DNA of 64,000 nt, taken from NCBI GenBank assembly GCA_031761405.1, contig JASEVX010000011.1, forward strand, positions 37,697,048-37,761,047. The letters are read 5' to 3'. The DNA is from Serripes groenlandicus (Eukaryota; Mollusca; Bivalvia; Cardiida; Cardiidae). This document shows, piece by piece, positions 43,976 through 55,939 of this stretch. Position 1 is the first letter of the stretch. Every line of letters begins with the position of its first letter. The translations under genes and the position numbers were made by a program. The notes below the pieces were generated by a model. That model was given only the letters and a program-made list of their open reading frames with translations, ran no database searches and was not told the origin of the DNA.

Positions 43976-44036
43976 CTGGGCCGTTGCAAAGAAGGTGTTG
44001 TTTTGTATTTGAGAAGGTGTTCAGACTCTTATATTT
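43976..44036 (+). repeat. Split direct repeat B2 (right end)
   Basis: Copy of B1 and right terminus of the element. LINE coding sequence starts immediately beyond. Confidence 0.85.
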
Positions 44037-45054
44037 ATATGCAGATGATATGGTGATAATGAGTGAAACAATTTCTGATCTACAAACAAGTCTAAATCTT
44101 TTAAAAACTTACTGTGACTGTTGGGGTCTGGAGGTAAACACTGATAAGACTAAAATAATAGTCTTCCGCAAAAGGGGTCGTATAAAACCTGAGGACCAGT
44201 GGTCATATGATGGGAACGTTGTAGAAATAGTTGACGACTTTAATTACCTTGGAGTAGTCCTGAATTATAATGGCTCGTTTAATCGTCATCAACAGTTGAT
44301 TTGTGGAAAAGCACTAAAAGCCATGTCTTCACTATTCGCTAATACTCGTGAATTCAGCTTTAGTCACAAAACTAAGTGTCAATTGTTTGATTCATTTGTA
44401 TCTTCAATTTTGAATTATGGGTCAGAAGTAAGCGGCTTTTATTCACTGAAAGACATTGAGCGGCTACATATGAAGTTTTGTAAAAGGCTATTAAGTGTAA
44501 AATTATCCACTAGTAACGTTGGAGTTTACGGAGAATTAGGGCGTTTTCCTCTTAGTATTGCTAGACAAATAAGAATTTTAAAATATTGGTTTAAAGTAAA
44601 TCGGACAGACAATTGTATTATTACACCAGTGTACCAGTGCTTACTAGATGATCTCCAGAAAGGACACACAAATTGGGTCGCAAAAGTAAGAAGTATGTTA
44701 GCAAACAATGGATTTGTATATGTATGGGAAGTACCGCTTAGTGTTAATCCGAAGAATTTCATAACAATCTTCAAACAAAGACTAATTGACAATTTTATCC
44801 AACAGTGGTCAAGTGATTTGAGAGAAAATAAGGTGCTTACTTTATATAAAGAAATTAAGCCTGACTTCGAATACGAGCACTACTTAGATTTGATAAGTTT
44901 GAAATCGGACAGGAAAGTAATTGTGCAAATTCGCCTATCTGCTCATAATCTACACATACAGACTGGTCGATATGGGGCAGGCAGGGTGGAGAGAAACCAA
45001 CGACTTTGTAAAATATGTAATAATGGCGACATAGAAGATGAATTTCATTTTATT
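44037..45054 (+). pseudogene. LINE reverse transcriptase fragment (C-terminal two thirds)
   Basis: Roughly 340 codons with the YADD active site at its start, the thumb-type region (LGVVLNYNGSF, LFDSFVSSILNYGSEV) and the C-terminal Cys/His motif. It lacks N-terminal endonuclease and RT motifs and is cut off by the nested element, so it is not functional. Confidence 0.75.
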
Positions 45055-45436
45055 GACGCCGCGTGGGAGCGCGGCGTCAGTATGGGATAGGTTTTAATTT
45101 TGTACCATGGGGTGACGTAATCGAAAAGGGAGCAATCAACACATATTATTGTATAGAACAACTCTGTAATACGTTTGAAAAAACGGCCTTTATTATTGAA
45201 TAAATTGTATTAACTGATTTAAGAAACAACAAGATACAAAATATGTACATCTTTTACCGTTGTTACAAAACTTTAGACACATTTAAATTATTTTTAATAA
45301 CTGTTCCCCAACTAACTAGGCTAAACTATTTTTATGAATTGATTTACGGAGTTCATTAGGCTACGCTATTTTAATTGTTTGGTTAACTGCTCTGAAGAGC
45401 TCAGAAAAAAGATTCGGGTGATGTTTTTTCCTATTT

Positions 45437-46723
45437 ATTATGCCCCCTTCGAAGAAGAGGGGTATATTGCTTTGCACATGTCTGTCGGTCGGTCGGTCCG
45501 TCGGTCCGTCTGTAGACCAAAGCTTGTCCGAGTGATAACTCAACAATGCCTAGACCTATGTTCCTCAAACTTGACTTGGAGGTTGGGCCTGACCAGTAGA
45601 TGAACACTATTTATTTTGAGGTCATTGGGTCAAAGGTCAAGGTCACAGTGACCTTGAACACAAAAAACCCTTTTAAGCTTGTCCGAGTGATAACTCAACA
45701 ATGCCTAGACCTATGTTCCTCAAACTTGACTTGGAGGTTGGGCCTGACCAGTAGATGAACCCTATTTATTTTGAGGTCATTGTGTCAAAGATCAAGGTCA
45801 CAGTGACCTTGAACACAAAAACCTTTTTAAGCTTGTCCGAGTGATAACTCAACAATGCCTGGACCTATGGTCCTCAAACTTGACTTGGAGGTTGGGCCTG
45901 ACGAGTAAATGAACCCTATTCATTTTGAGGTCATTGGGTCAAAGGTCAAGGTCACATTGACCTTTAACACAAAAAACCCTTTTAAGCTTGTCCGAGTGAT
46001 AACTCAACAATGCCTAGACCTATGGTCCTCAAACTTGATTTGGAGGTTGGGCCTGACCAGTAGATGAACCCTATTTATTTTGGGGTCATTGGGTCAAAGG
46101 TCAAGGTCACAGTGTCCTTGAACACGAAAACCCTTTTTAAGCTTGTCCGAGTGATAACTCAACAATGCATGGACTTATGGTCCTCACAGTTGACTTGGAG
46201 GTTGGGCCTGACTAGTAGATGAACCGGTATCTATTCTGAGGTCATTGGTCAAAGGTCAAGGTCACAGTGACCTTTAACACAAAAACCCTTTTTAAGCTTG
46301 TCCGAGTGATAACTCAATAATGCCTAGACCTATGGTCCTCAAACTTGACTTGGAGGTTGGGCCTGACCAGTAAATGAACCCTATTTATTTTGAGGTCATT
46401 GGGTCAAAGGTCAAGGTCACAGTGACCTTGAACACAAACACCCTTTGTAAGCTTGTCTGAGTGATGACTCAACAATGCATGGACCTGGAGGATACATAAT
46501 ATCTGCAAATATCAGTCATCATCACAATGGGATTAAGAACTGTACCTACCATCCTCAAACTTTGAATGAACATTGTTCATAATCTTAAAACTGACTCATA
46601 GACATCCAATGTGAAATGACAAATCAACTGGCATTTCGGTCTATGCAAATTTTACTCAATTGTCCTAATATTCCTGACAACATGGCGCTCAGGGGGGCGG
46701 GGGGGGGGGGGGGGGGGCATAAT
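45437..46723. mobile_element. Element with ATTATGCCCCC inverted ends and ~173-bp tandem repeats
   Basis: The ends ATTATGCCCCC and GGGGGCATAAT are perfect inverse copies. Inside, a (GGTC)n run is followed by about six repeats with 'cttgtccgagtgataactca', 'aacttgacttggaggttggg' and 'aaaggtcaaggtcacagtg'. A run of about 19 G precedes the right end. Confidence 0.75.
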
Positions 46724-46727
46724 GTTT

Positions 46728-47165
46728 GATAAACATCTCTTGTTTCTGTTGTATTACTAAACTTAAAACGTTCCTCCCCATACAGTTGTTCATTCAGACC
46801 AATGTATTCTTGCTATATGTTGACTATACATGAGAACTTTTTCTTTTAATTTCATAAATGCTTAATTTTGATATTAAATATCTTTAAACTTGTTAGAATT
46901 ATTTGTATTTTTTGTTTATATACTCTCGTTTTTTGTTATCATACTTGATAAACATCTCTTGTTTCTGTTGTATTACTAAACTTAAAACGTTCCTCCCCAT
47001 ACAGTTGTTCATTCAGACCAATGTATTCTTGCTATATGTTGACTATACATGAGAACTTTTTCTTTTAATTTCATAAATGCTTAATTTTGATATTAAATAT
47101 CTTTAAACTTGTTAGAATTATTTGTATTTTTTGTTTATATACTCTCGTTTTTTGTTATCATACTT
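46728..47165 (+). repeat. 219-bp tandem duplication
   Basis: 46728-46946 and 46947-47165 read the same base for base by eye, from 'gataaacatctcttgttt' to 'ttatcatactt'. Either a very recent duplication or an assembly effect. Confidence 0.85.
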
Positions 47166-47534
47166 CTGCTCAACTTGAAGGAAAATAAACTTCCCGCTCT
47201 CCTTCCAAACGGTAAACCAACTGGTTTGAAGACTTAAATTGTCATTTCACGACTAAACTTTACATGCTGAATATCACATAGAGTGTATAATCCTTACGTC
47301 AAAATGGACTCTTTTTGCTCTTGATAACATTTTACTATAGACTATGGTATCCAGGTGAGCAATAAAGGAACATCTTGGTCTTCTTGTTTAAGATAAAGGT
47401 ACATTTGGCCTTCTTGTTCAAAATATTTACATTCTGTCCGTTTGCACAGGTTATTTAAATGTATTGAACTGCATCTGCTTCCCTTTAAGTCATGATTTAA
47501 AATCATGCGCGGCGTCTTTGATGCTTAGCATCAA

Positions 47535-47727
47535 AATTCGTCTTGTTCTTACTTGTAATGTATATAAAGTAATTAGGAAAAGATATTTAAGTAACCATTT
47601 CATTGATAGACCTAGTGTACACAAACTGTGTGAATTGTTATGTTCTACGGACAAGTCAACGATCAATAACCTGATCAGTTATATTAAATGCGCTCTTGTG
47701 ATAAGAAGAAACTACTTATATACATGA
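47535..47727 (+). pseudogene. LINE polymerase C-terminus after the nested insertion
   Basis: VYKVIRKRYLSNHFIDRP through YIKCALVIRRNYLYT and a stop. It continues the zinc-motif region of the fragment ending at 45054, as in the 'EDEFHFLL-CP-Y' layout of LINE polymerases. Confidence 0.6.
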
Positions 47728-48264
47728 AATGTTTAATTATTCTCTCTTGCACTTACACATTCTGTAAATAAATGTATGTTGTAAAATGAGCAATACTAAT
47801 ATAATTATCAGTATTAGTATTTCTTTGTATATATGTGTGTGTGGGGTCTGTATGAGTGTATGTATATGTGTATGACATAATGTATGTATGTACATGTTTA
47901 TATATTTATATATTTGTGTATAATTTAATGTAATATAGATGTTCTTATTATTATGACCTGAACATAACTGGTAATCATGTATGGACGAGAAACATCTTGT
48001 TTAAGTCCAAATAAAAATTTGTGTTCTGTTCTGTTCTTAAAATACCATATCAAGTAAACATATCAATTTGAAATGTTCATTGACTTATATAGAACAGCCA
48101 TCAATCAAAGTAGGGCGGGGTCTAATGTCAAATAGTATTCCAGTCACAATGATATACATGTAGGCCCGACTCTTTACTCACCTGACTTGGTGTATCGCAT
48201 AGCTTATGATAAGCGCACTGGATTAGAGACGATGTGTCCCAGGTTCGATTTATGCTCGTGTGGT

Positions 48265-48555
48265 ACCTATACCCGGTAACTCAGTCGGAGGCGATGTGGT
48301 TTTTCATTCCAGGGGTTGTGAGTTCGAATCCCAGATCGGCCAACATACTTTCCGACATTTGACAAATTCACTGTGACAAGCGTCATTCGTCTTCCACCAA
48401 TGGGCTAACCGTCTTTGTGGAAAAGCAGCCAGTTGCTTGAAAAGTATGTTATGTTGTGTACTGGTGTGGGAGAGACATGGGTAGGCGACCTGGCCGCCGT
48501 GATATGACTAAACAAATGTTGACAAACGGCGTTAAACCACAATCAACCAATCAAA
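48265..48555 (+). repeat. Full-length SINE
   Basis: The tRNA-like head (A box 'actcagtcgg', B box 'gtgagttcgaatccc') is followed by 'catttgacaaattcactgtg', 'cgtcttccaccaatgggcta' and the tail 'gccgtgatatgactaaac' ending in an AATC-rich run. Confidence 0.7.
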
Positions 48556-48619
48556 TGTTGAAAAACTGCGTTAAACCCCAATCAATCAACCTATGAACAC
48601 GACTCACTTCATATACTGG

Positions 48620-48905
48620 TTAGTTTGATTGATTGCGGCTTATGGACATTTGTAACATTTTATCAGTCATATCATGGCGGCCGGTTCACTTACCTATTGG
48701 TTTCCTAGCTTCCTCACATAACTTCTCCACAGTACATGCAATTGACTGCCTTTCCATACAAACTGTAAGTCTACTATTGATGACGCCTGTCCCATAGGCT
48801 TTTGTAAAGAATATGATTGATGGCTAAGCTGGAGTTTCTGACTTACAACCCCTGGATTGACATACGTTGTCGCCACTGACTGAGCGACGTTCGGCTCGTG
48901 TACTT
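48620..48905 (-). repeat. SINE in inverse orientation
   Basis: Same family as the preceding SINE and tail-to-tail with it. Head at about 48850-48905, tail at about 48660 ('cagtcatatcatggcggccg'). Confidence 0.65.
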
Positions 48906-49104
48906 GAAACGGCACAGACAACTTCCAGTTGTCGCAATATTTTCAACTGTATACAATACTTCTACTTATATTCACAGAGATTTTCCAAGTTGTTTACTAG
49001 ACGTATTAACAGTCGTCCGATGCAGATGTGTTGTATGTAGGAATTGGTGAACGAGATGATCCTCATGTAACACATTCTTACTCCTAATACAGCTGTACTA
49101 GATA

Positions 49105-49290
49105 AACAATTGACTGATTGTTTCGGGTGTTTTATGTCGCTTTCAACATTTCTTTCAGTTATATCACGATGTTTCCGAGGTAACTTACCAGTACTACTTG
49201 TCCATTTATCTTGACACCAGCCAGTCAGTTATTCGTAATAGTAGCACCACAACCATGAGCACAAAGGAAAGCAGCCATGGTACTAGCATT
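49105..49290 (-). repeat. SINE 3' half
   Basis: 'cagttatatcacgatgtttc', 'cagtactacttgtccattta' and 'gcagccatgg' match the family at 35275-35545. The tRNA-like head is not evident. Confidence 0.6.
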
Positions 49291-49299
49291 GTTATAGTA

Positions 49300-50945
49300 C
49301 ATACAATTACAATTGTGAATACGCGACGTCAAGACCAATCTGCGCATTTGTGCAGTCTAATCTAAATACATAGTTCATAAATACATGTTCATTAACACGG
49401 ATAAACAGTCATCAATGATCAGCATCTGCCAGTGATGTGCAGATTTGCAATAAAGCAGGTATACATGTATACTAGTTTAAATAATACCGGTTGTGTGAAA
49501 TCGGTGGCCTACGGGTTATCGTGAGTAATTTCTCCTTTTGCAGCATTGTTTTCAGGTCTAGTCAATAATGCCGCGGATATTTTACGTATAGAGACTTTCT
49601 CAATCATGTATTCAAAACAGTATGTTGCAGATTTGTTGTATGGCGGAAAAAAGAGTTTAAAATAAACAGATCGAACGGCAAATAACCGTTAAAGAACTGT
49701 TAACATGTACACGCGATAAAAACAATAAGATAAACAATAAAGATGTTTCAGGATGAATAAAGGGAATGATACACAACGCGCCACATTAGACGAAAATGGG
49801 TCATGCGGCAATATAGTCCGTACAGTGAGGATCAAGACGAGCCTGTGAACACGTACATTATCACAGCAATCTTCATTGGGTGTCTTGGAGTGTGGCATTG
49901 ATATAAATCTAGATGTGACATCTGTTAAAAAAATCGAACTGAATTCTCAATATTTTCGCTTATACATCATTTAGAAAAAGTTGAAAGAAATTTGCAACGA
50001 CGTCTCAATTTATCTGTCGCGGTTCATATAGAATAACCAGTCATTGTACAGTGATTATGTATGTTTACTACAAACCCTTATCTTATTGTTTATTAGAAAC
50101 GTCACACGGAAAACGATCGTCGAAGGTTTTCGTATTGATGGGCTGGTTTTGTTAACGACTTACATGAAATATTTCATAGCCGTCGGTAGTTGGTTGTTAC
50201 CGTACAGGTATTCTATAATATAGACATTATTGTATCATGTTTATCTCGTTCTCATTCATGTAACATATTCATTTAATTTCACGTTTGACAAGTTAAACTG
50301 TTTTTACTATTGCTCTTTACGATAACTAGGTAACGTCCCTTGATTGCCATGGGACGTTACTCAATATTCTCCTTCCGGGGACTACCTTTTGACAAAATTG
50401 CGGACATAGTCAAAACAATCAGCGAGGCGTGCGAAAACAACAATGAATAGACTCGAAATACAACTTTACTTATTTTTTAAAGTTTAATTTAAAACATTGT
50501 GGCTAAATGATTGATGGATTTATGTTTAAACTTAAAGTCGATTTCAACAAATTTTCACAGCCATCCCACGATGGCCTGTTAAGAATTTCCTAGTACCAAC
50601 TTCTCTCACCAATGGACAGATTTCAAAATAATTTCCTTAGGTGAGGCTGCTTTCAAAATTGTTAAAATAATTGAATGCTATGAGGAACTTGGGTTGCTGC
50701 CTCATCAAAAATCCTGTCCAAAAGTACTGGCTCGATGTGAAAACATTTTAAAACAAAATTAATGTTTCTTGGGCGACATTTTTACCAAAATTCATCCGAT
50801 CTGTTTAGAAATATTGTCACTGAGGGGGAAGAAGGTTACGGCATCCAGTCAGAGTTACGTGTGGCTTCATAGTCTGCAGCAGATGACTTTAACAACATGT
50901 AGACAAAATGAATTGATATTTCTAAAAATGATTTATAATTGAAAG
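49300..50945. other. No gene seen
   Basis: AT-rich DNA. The only structure I can point to is a 10-bp stem GTAACGTCCC…GGGACGTTAC at 50330-50360; the adjoining 'tgctctttacgataactagg' recurs inverted at about 52835-52855. Confidence 0.45.
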
Positions 50946-50999
50946 AAATTGAAAACATTGCTTCATTTAAAATTTGCTCATCATAAGAAATTTCTGCTT

Positions 51000-51080
51000 T
51001 TGTCACAATGTTTTCGAACGTCTTCTGCTTGTCACAATGTTTTCGAACGTCCTCTGCTTGTCACAATGTTATCGAAAGTC
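51000..51080 (+). repeat. Short 27-bp tandem repeat
   Basis: 'gtcacaatgttttcgaacgt' followed by 'cttctgctt' repeats about three times. It is derived from the 'cacaatgttttc..gtctgctgca' dispersed repeat. Confidence 0.6.
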
Positions 51081-51479
51081 TGCTGCATATTCTGCATAAG
51101 GCATATAGTAGCAAATCCACCTTCTCAGTGATCATCGTATACGCGGTCTGGAAATGTTCGAAATTCATACCCTCGTATTACTTTTTTACCAATATTTTCA
51201 ACAACTAACATCGTACAGTACTTTAAATTATAGTTTATGGAAGCTAATTGCAATCTCTAACTAACTGTGTATTTTACTACTCAATTCATACTGTGTTACT
51301 CTGTCGGCGATTGTATAATCCGCTTGTATACATCGATTTCACGCTTGCATGACTGATTGCCTAATTAACAAGCTCGCACCGCTGCAGGGGTCATATCTTC
51401 AAAGATATGCAGGTCATAAAGATCTCATTAATATTCACGAAAATTGCTATTGATGATCTACATACAGTTGTATTAGGCA

Positions 51480-51590
51480 ATTACGTGGGAAGGGTAAAAA
51501 GTATATTCTCCTTTTGCCTCAATATTTTCAAATCCTGCCTGCTGCAGATGTTTCAAAATACATCTGCAAGTGGGAATGAGTTATAGGTCA
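51480..51590 (+). repeat. Dispersed repeat fragment
   Basis: 'ctccttttgcctcaatattt' followed by 'cctgctgcagatg' and 'gtgggaatgagtta' belongs to the family also at 12.8, 21.9, 23.9 and 52.2 kb. Confidence 0.5.
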
Positions 51591-51872
51591 TAAATATGAA
51601 AATAAAAATTGAACTTTATTATATCTTTAATGTGCAAAAGTATAAAATTCTCTTCAGAGCAATTCCTCATTTTGTCACAAAGTACAAACTGTACCATTTT
51701 TTTAAAAAGACTTTCCAAAGTTTGTCCTACACATTTCCCAAGTCATCAGCTGCATATGGGTTAAAAAAATTCTGCAGAAGACGACTTTGAAAACATCTAG
51801 ACAAAAATTGCTAAAATCTCGTTAAGTGCGTCTGTAGGTGGGAAAGAGTTAAATATACATTCAACATATCAA

Positions 51873-52118
51873 CATATGAGCCGTCTCGCGAGAAAACAAA
51901 CATAAAGAGTAAAGAGTCGACACGGATCAACCTAATCATGCCGCGCAGGTTTACTTGGACAGGCACGTTTCGCCTCATTATTACTCTATCCCCCCCCCCC
52001 CCCTTTGAGGTGAAATATATCGACCCAGATCAGTCTGTGCGGATAGCGCAAGCTAATCTGGTCAACACATTACGCAGATGCCACAATGTTGGTTTTCTCG
52101 CGGGACGGCTCATATCTG
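51873..52118. repeat. Foldback element FB-A, copy 5
   Basis: Inverted ends 'atgagccgtctcgcgagaaa' and 'tttctcgcgggacggctcat'. It contains a run of 12 C or so near 51985. Confidence 0.72.
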
Positions 52119-52139
52119 CAGAAGTAGAGCTTGAAAACA

Positions 52140-52460
52140 ACAACATGAATATCACTATTTAAAAATGATAGGAGAATTATTGAATTAAATAACATTGTTG
52201 AAAAAGGTGAAATTGCTCATTATGAACAACTGCCATTATGTTAACAATAATTGTATGTTGCAGACGCATCAATGACCCATCAAAATGTGTTTGCAAGTAG
52301 GAAAGGGTTAAGAATGTGCCACTGACATGACTACGCTTTTGAAATTATAACTAAACCCTTTCCCCCCAGCTGACACATCAGGAGCAGATCACTTTTGAAA
52401 ACATTGTGGCAGAAGAAAAAATGTTTATAATGAGCAGCTTCTCCTATTTGCCAGTTTAAT
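52140..52460. repeat. Two neighbouring copies of the ~200-bp dispersed repeat
   Basis: One ends 'gcaagtaggaaagggttaag' (about 52312). The next begins 'aaaccctttcccc' (about 52354) and contains 'tttgaaaacattgtggcaga'. The termini look like imperfect inverted repeats of TTAACCCTTTCCCAC. Confidence 0.5.
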
Positions 52461-52920
52461 TTTCATTTCCACTAATAAACTTTTATAGTTCTTATTAATT
52501 TAATTCCAGACCAATAAATCGTGCCTCTTATACACCATTCACATATATAATTCAGTAAATATACATTTTGCTCGTCTGTTAATTTCGCGATATTAATGAT
52601 AAATAAAACAATAAATCATCATCAGTGAACATTCCCATGTTGGAAATGCCTTTGTCAATCCACTCTCAGTAGGGAAAAGAGACGGACCGGGAAGGGTATA
52701 ACTTTGTTTAATCAAATTCTCCACAGTGTTAGCAATGTTGTTCTTTTTCGCTTGAATGACTATTCGAAAGTATTCCCCGGAAGTAAAATTCACATGAATG
52801 CGCATGCGTAATTGAAGAGTAATCAAGGGTAGATAACCTAGTTATCGTAAAGAGCATATTAAAGAGCTCAGTGTATAATAAAGAACACTATATTTTGATT
52901 AGGTAATTTTTATGTTAATA

Positions 52921-54217
52921 CAGTCAAACCTGTCTTAAGCAGCCAGCCAAGGGAAAGGGCCAAATTGGCTGCTTAAGACAGGTGGCTGCCTACTACAGGG
53001 TCATCAATTTTCACCCAGCTTTGCGAAGTATTTTGGTACAGTATTTTGGTACAGTATAAAGAACACACACATTCATGTTGAGCTCAACTGTAAACATGAT
53101 TGCACATATTCTTTTTTTGTGTCTGTGATACTATGTATACATACACTTATATTTGGAGGGATTTAATAACTCTCTATGTTTTTGTTCAATATATGGAATT
53201 ACCATTATTTTGAGTTAGACTTTATTTTCAAATTGTTGATATATTTTACCTTGCCAAGTCAGTGAGAACATTATAAATTTGCTAGAATAAATCAAGAAAG
53301 TTCGCTTGGATCGCTTCAATCATTGTCAAACAGGTTTGAATCATACTAAGAAAACTATCCTAGGTACAAATTCACCGTATCTGGTACGTGGGATCATTTC
53401 AATTCCTCTTACGAGTCAATTTTCCAAAAATGCCTTCAAAGGTGTTTTCGCCGTCCGCCATTTTAAAAGTCGGAATTCCGAGATTCAATCAACGAAATTA
53501 ATTTGTAATTGGTCGGTCTTTAATTGTCAACAACCAAAGCAGTTTGTTACACGCAGATGTCAACAATTTGACATAGTACACAAACACTATAAATACGTTG
53601 ACTGGTTTAACTTAATTTACCCGATATTTTACCCGATAGTGATACGCGATATCGACGAAATCTGTGAACCAGTCAGTTATGCAAAATCGCTTTTTCGATG
53701 CATCGGAGCGAATCGTTGCACCTCTACCTTGCTGGTGGAATTTCCCACAATTACATCACTAGCTTGGGCTTTAATTATCACGAATTACACTCGTGTTTGA
53801 GTCGGAAAAATTGCGATTATGTAGAACACAATAACAGCTTTGTTTGGTTTTGAATCGGAAAAATGGCGATTATGTAGAACACAATAACAGCTTTGTTTAC
53901 GGCCAATTAAGAAAGTTTAAACTAAAAGCAACTTATTTTAAATTAAGGATATATTATAATTATTTGATTTAATTGGTTTTAAGTACTTTAAATAAATATT
54001 AATTCTGTGGCCGTAATGAAATTTTTAAATGCCAAAATCAATATTTTACGGTAAAATGTGTTCATTTGGTGGCCGTTTTAAGAGTTTTTTTATGCATTAG
54101 GGACCAAAAATGTTGGCCGCTGGCCGCGTTGACCAGGTGACCGCCTATTGCAGTTAAATTATATAGTAAATTTCGACGGGAGGGTCTAAAACTGGCCACT
54201 TAAGGCAGGTTTGTACT
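52921..54217. mobile_element. Non-autonomous element with ~25-bp inverted ends
   Basis: The left end 'cagtcaaacctgtcttaagc' matches, in inverse, the right end 'acttaaggcaggtttgtact'. Just inside the left end a hairpin (CCTGTCTTAAGCAGCCA…TGGCTGCTTAAGACAGG) spans about 52930-52985. A ~54-bp tandem duplication lies near 53805-53905. The 164-codon frame at 53306 has no transposase motif and I do not call it a gene. Confidence 0.6.
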
Positions 54218-54609
54218 TCAAAACCTGTAATTAGTTTGTGAAATACCAAGGAACGTAATGTCATTCATTTACCTTTTGAACGTCATTTAAATTGGCATTT
54301 GTGAACTGATGTGCAAGAACGTTTATATCTTTCTGAAAAATAATGATAACTCCATGAAAAAATAACTACTAAGTTAATGAAATGTCATTCTTTAAGAAGA
54401 ATTTTAAACCTCAAATTTGCCACAAAATGTCCGAAGACCCAACATCTCAAGTCGGGGGTCATATGATTTCACGGACTGTTTTATTGGATTTGAACCTCGT
54501 TTTTTCCAGCGGTTTTACAGTTGTATCAGGGCAGTCAATTTAGCTACCTGGCTTTATATCATCTGCTGTTCGTACAATATTCTTCACAATGATTTCGTCA
54601 ATAATCATT

Positions 54610-54700
54610 AAAGAAAGAATGGGCGAGCCTAGGTTCGAACCTGCGACCCCTGGATTGATATCCGGCATCGTTCCCGCATGAGTCATTGCAGTTCAAAACC
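54610..54700 (-). repeat. tRNA-like SINE head
   Basis: Plus strand 'taggttcgaacctgcgaccc' is an inverse B-box arm; 'tggattgatatc' and 'gcatgagtcattgc' complete a tRNA-like head. Confidence 0.5.
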
Positions 54701-54861
54701 CGAATGTTTCAATAGTAATGTACTGTTGGATTACATGGTGAATGTGGATGATCTTGATAAGATTGTGCGAAAGATAAGTCTGATCTGATCTTTCCCTTGT
54801 CGCACAGACCCGAAGATCACGTTTCGAGTGAGACACGAAATACAGCTGAATAATTGACATA

Positions 54862-55080
54862 CATTTGAACCGTCACACAAGAAAACCAACATTGTGGTTT
54901 CTGCATAGAGTATCGATCCGGATCAGTATAAGCATGTCGCGCTGGCTAACCCGGACAGACACTTTTCGGTTATTTTGTATTTCTTGTTTCAGGAATAATT
55001 ATGTTATATAGCTATCCCCCGGATACGGCATGTGTCGACGCGGAGTCCATTATGTTTGTTTTCTCATGGAACGGCTCATT
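54862..55080. repeat. Foldback element FB-A, copy 6
   Basis: 'gaaccgtcacacaagaaaac' at left, 'gttttctcatggaacggctc' at right. A deletion near 55020-55040 shortens the right inner block. Confidence 0.65.
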
Positions 55081-55122
55081 TATAAGCGAGCCAGTACATA
55101 AGGTTCAAGTTGTCATTTGTAA

Positions 55123-55445
55123 GACAGTGTTATGTCAGATCATGATGATCATCTGTTGTTTGATCAGGGACAGTGTTATGTCAGATCATGATGATCATCT
55201 GTTGTTTGATCAGGGACAGTGTTATGTCAGATAATGATGATCATCTGTTGTTTGATCAGGGACAGTGTTATGTCAGATAATGATGATCATCTGTTGTTTG
55301 ATCAGGGACAGTGTTATGTCAGATCATGATGATCATCTGTTGTTTGATCAGGGACAGTGTTATGTCAGATCATGATGATCATATGTTGTTTGATCAGGGA
55401 CAGTGTTATGTCAGATCATGATGATCATCTGTTGTTTAATCAGGA
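55123..55445 (+). repeat. 46-bp tandem repeat, seven copies
   Basis: 'gacagtgttatgtcagatca' plus 'tgatgatcatctgttgtttg' plus 'atcagg'. The first starts are 55123 and 55169. Two adjacent units share a 'cagataatg' variant. Confidence 0.9.
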
Positions 55446-55547
55446 TACACAGGCTCATGTGGATCTTTACTGCCCAAACGAGCAAACTAGAACCTTTTTT
55501 TCATGCACTGGCCCGAATATATATCTGAACCATGTCAAACTGTCATG

Positions 55548-55850
55548 GGCCGACCTCAGTCGGTAGCGACGCGGGCTGTCAATCCAGGGGTTGTGAGTTC
55601 GAATCATAGTTCGACCAACTTTTATCCCGACGTTTAACAAATGTTACTGTGACAAGCACCATTCGTCTTCCACCAATGGGCTAACAGTTTATGTGTAAAA
55701 GCAGCCAGTGGCTTGGAAAGTCTTTTGTGTGAAATACTGGTGTGAGAAAACCAGGACACACATGAGTAGATGAACTGGCTGCCGTGATATGACTGATACA
55801 AGTGTTGAAAACGGTGTTCAACTCTAATCAATCAATCAAACTGAGATGGG
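55548..55850 (+). repeat. Full-length SINE
   Basis: Head 'gacctcagtcggtagcgacg' with B box 'gtgagttcgaatcatag', middle 'cgtcttccaccaatgggcta', tail 'gccgtgatatgactgatac' and an (AATC)n end. Confidence 0.7.
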
Positions 55851-55939
55851 TCTTGCTTCATCTGCTGTCTGCGTGTGTCAGTGGTTAAAGTGTCCTCCGT
55901 GGGAGCTGGATAACAGGATTCGATCTCCAGTCGGATCAC

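Larger units (their letters stand above)
38415..44036 (+). mobile_element. Ngaro/PAT-like tyrosine-recombinase retrotransposon, structurally complete
   Basis: The order is A1 (38415-38613), Gag, RT/RNase H, tyrosine recombinase, B1 (43368-43428), A2 (43429-43627), a 348-bp unique segment, and B2 (43976-44036). A1=A2 and B1=B2 appear identical, which is the split-direct-repeat layout of Ngaro and PAT elements. DIRS1 proper has inverted ends. The B1-A2 junction 'ttcagac|ttacaaatt' matches what circle closure of the two ends would give. Both flanks share GACTCTTA. Near-identical repeats and long open frames suggest recent activity. Confidence 0.88.
45055..47516 (+). mobile_element. Non-autonomous DNA element nested in the LINE (copy B)
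   Basis: The left end is GACGCCGCGT and the right end GCGCGGCGTC, giving inverted termini with nine matching bases; the left terminus also forms a local hairpin (GACGCCGCG…CGCGGCGTC). It is homologous to 3130-4710. It carries an inner inserted element and a 219-bp tandem duplication. No transposase is present. Confidence 0.65.
44037..48038 (+). mobile_element. 5'-truncated LINE, interrupted by a nested element
   Basis: The first part (44037-45054) encodes the polymerase from motif C onward: YLYADDMVIMSE, then WGLEVNTDKTK, and a zinc motif CKICNNGDIEDEFHF. The frame breaks at 45055 where another element is inserted and resumes about 47535 with YKVIRKRYLSNHF, ending at TAA 47725-47727. The 3' region has a TG/TA-rich tract, AATAAA-like sequence and a terminal (TTCTG)n tail near 48020-48038. 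The endonuclease and RT motifs before YADD are missing; the retrotransposon insertion or 5' truncation could explain this. Confidence 0.75.

Noticed and set aside
43984..44036. Start of the LINE frame within the retrotransposon repeat
   Set aside because: The first codons of this open frame are B2 repeat sequence; LINE similarity only begins at the YADD region after 44036.
53306..53800. 164-codon frame inside the inverted-end element
   Set aside because: No transposase motif and low-complexity flanks; likely chance.
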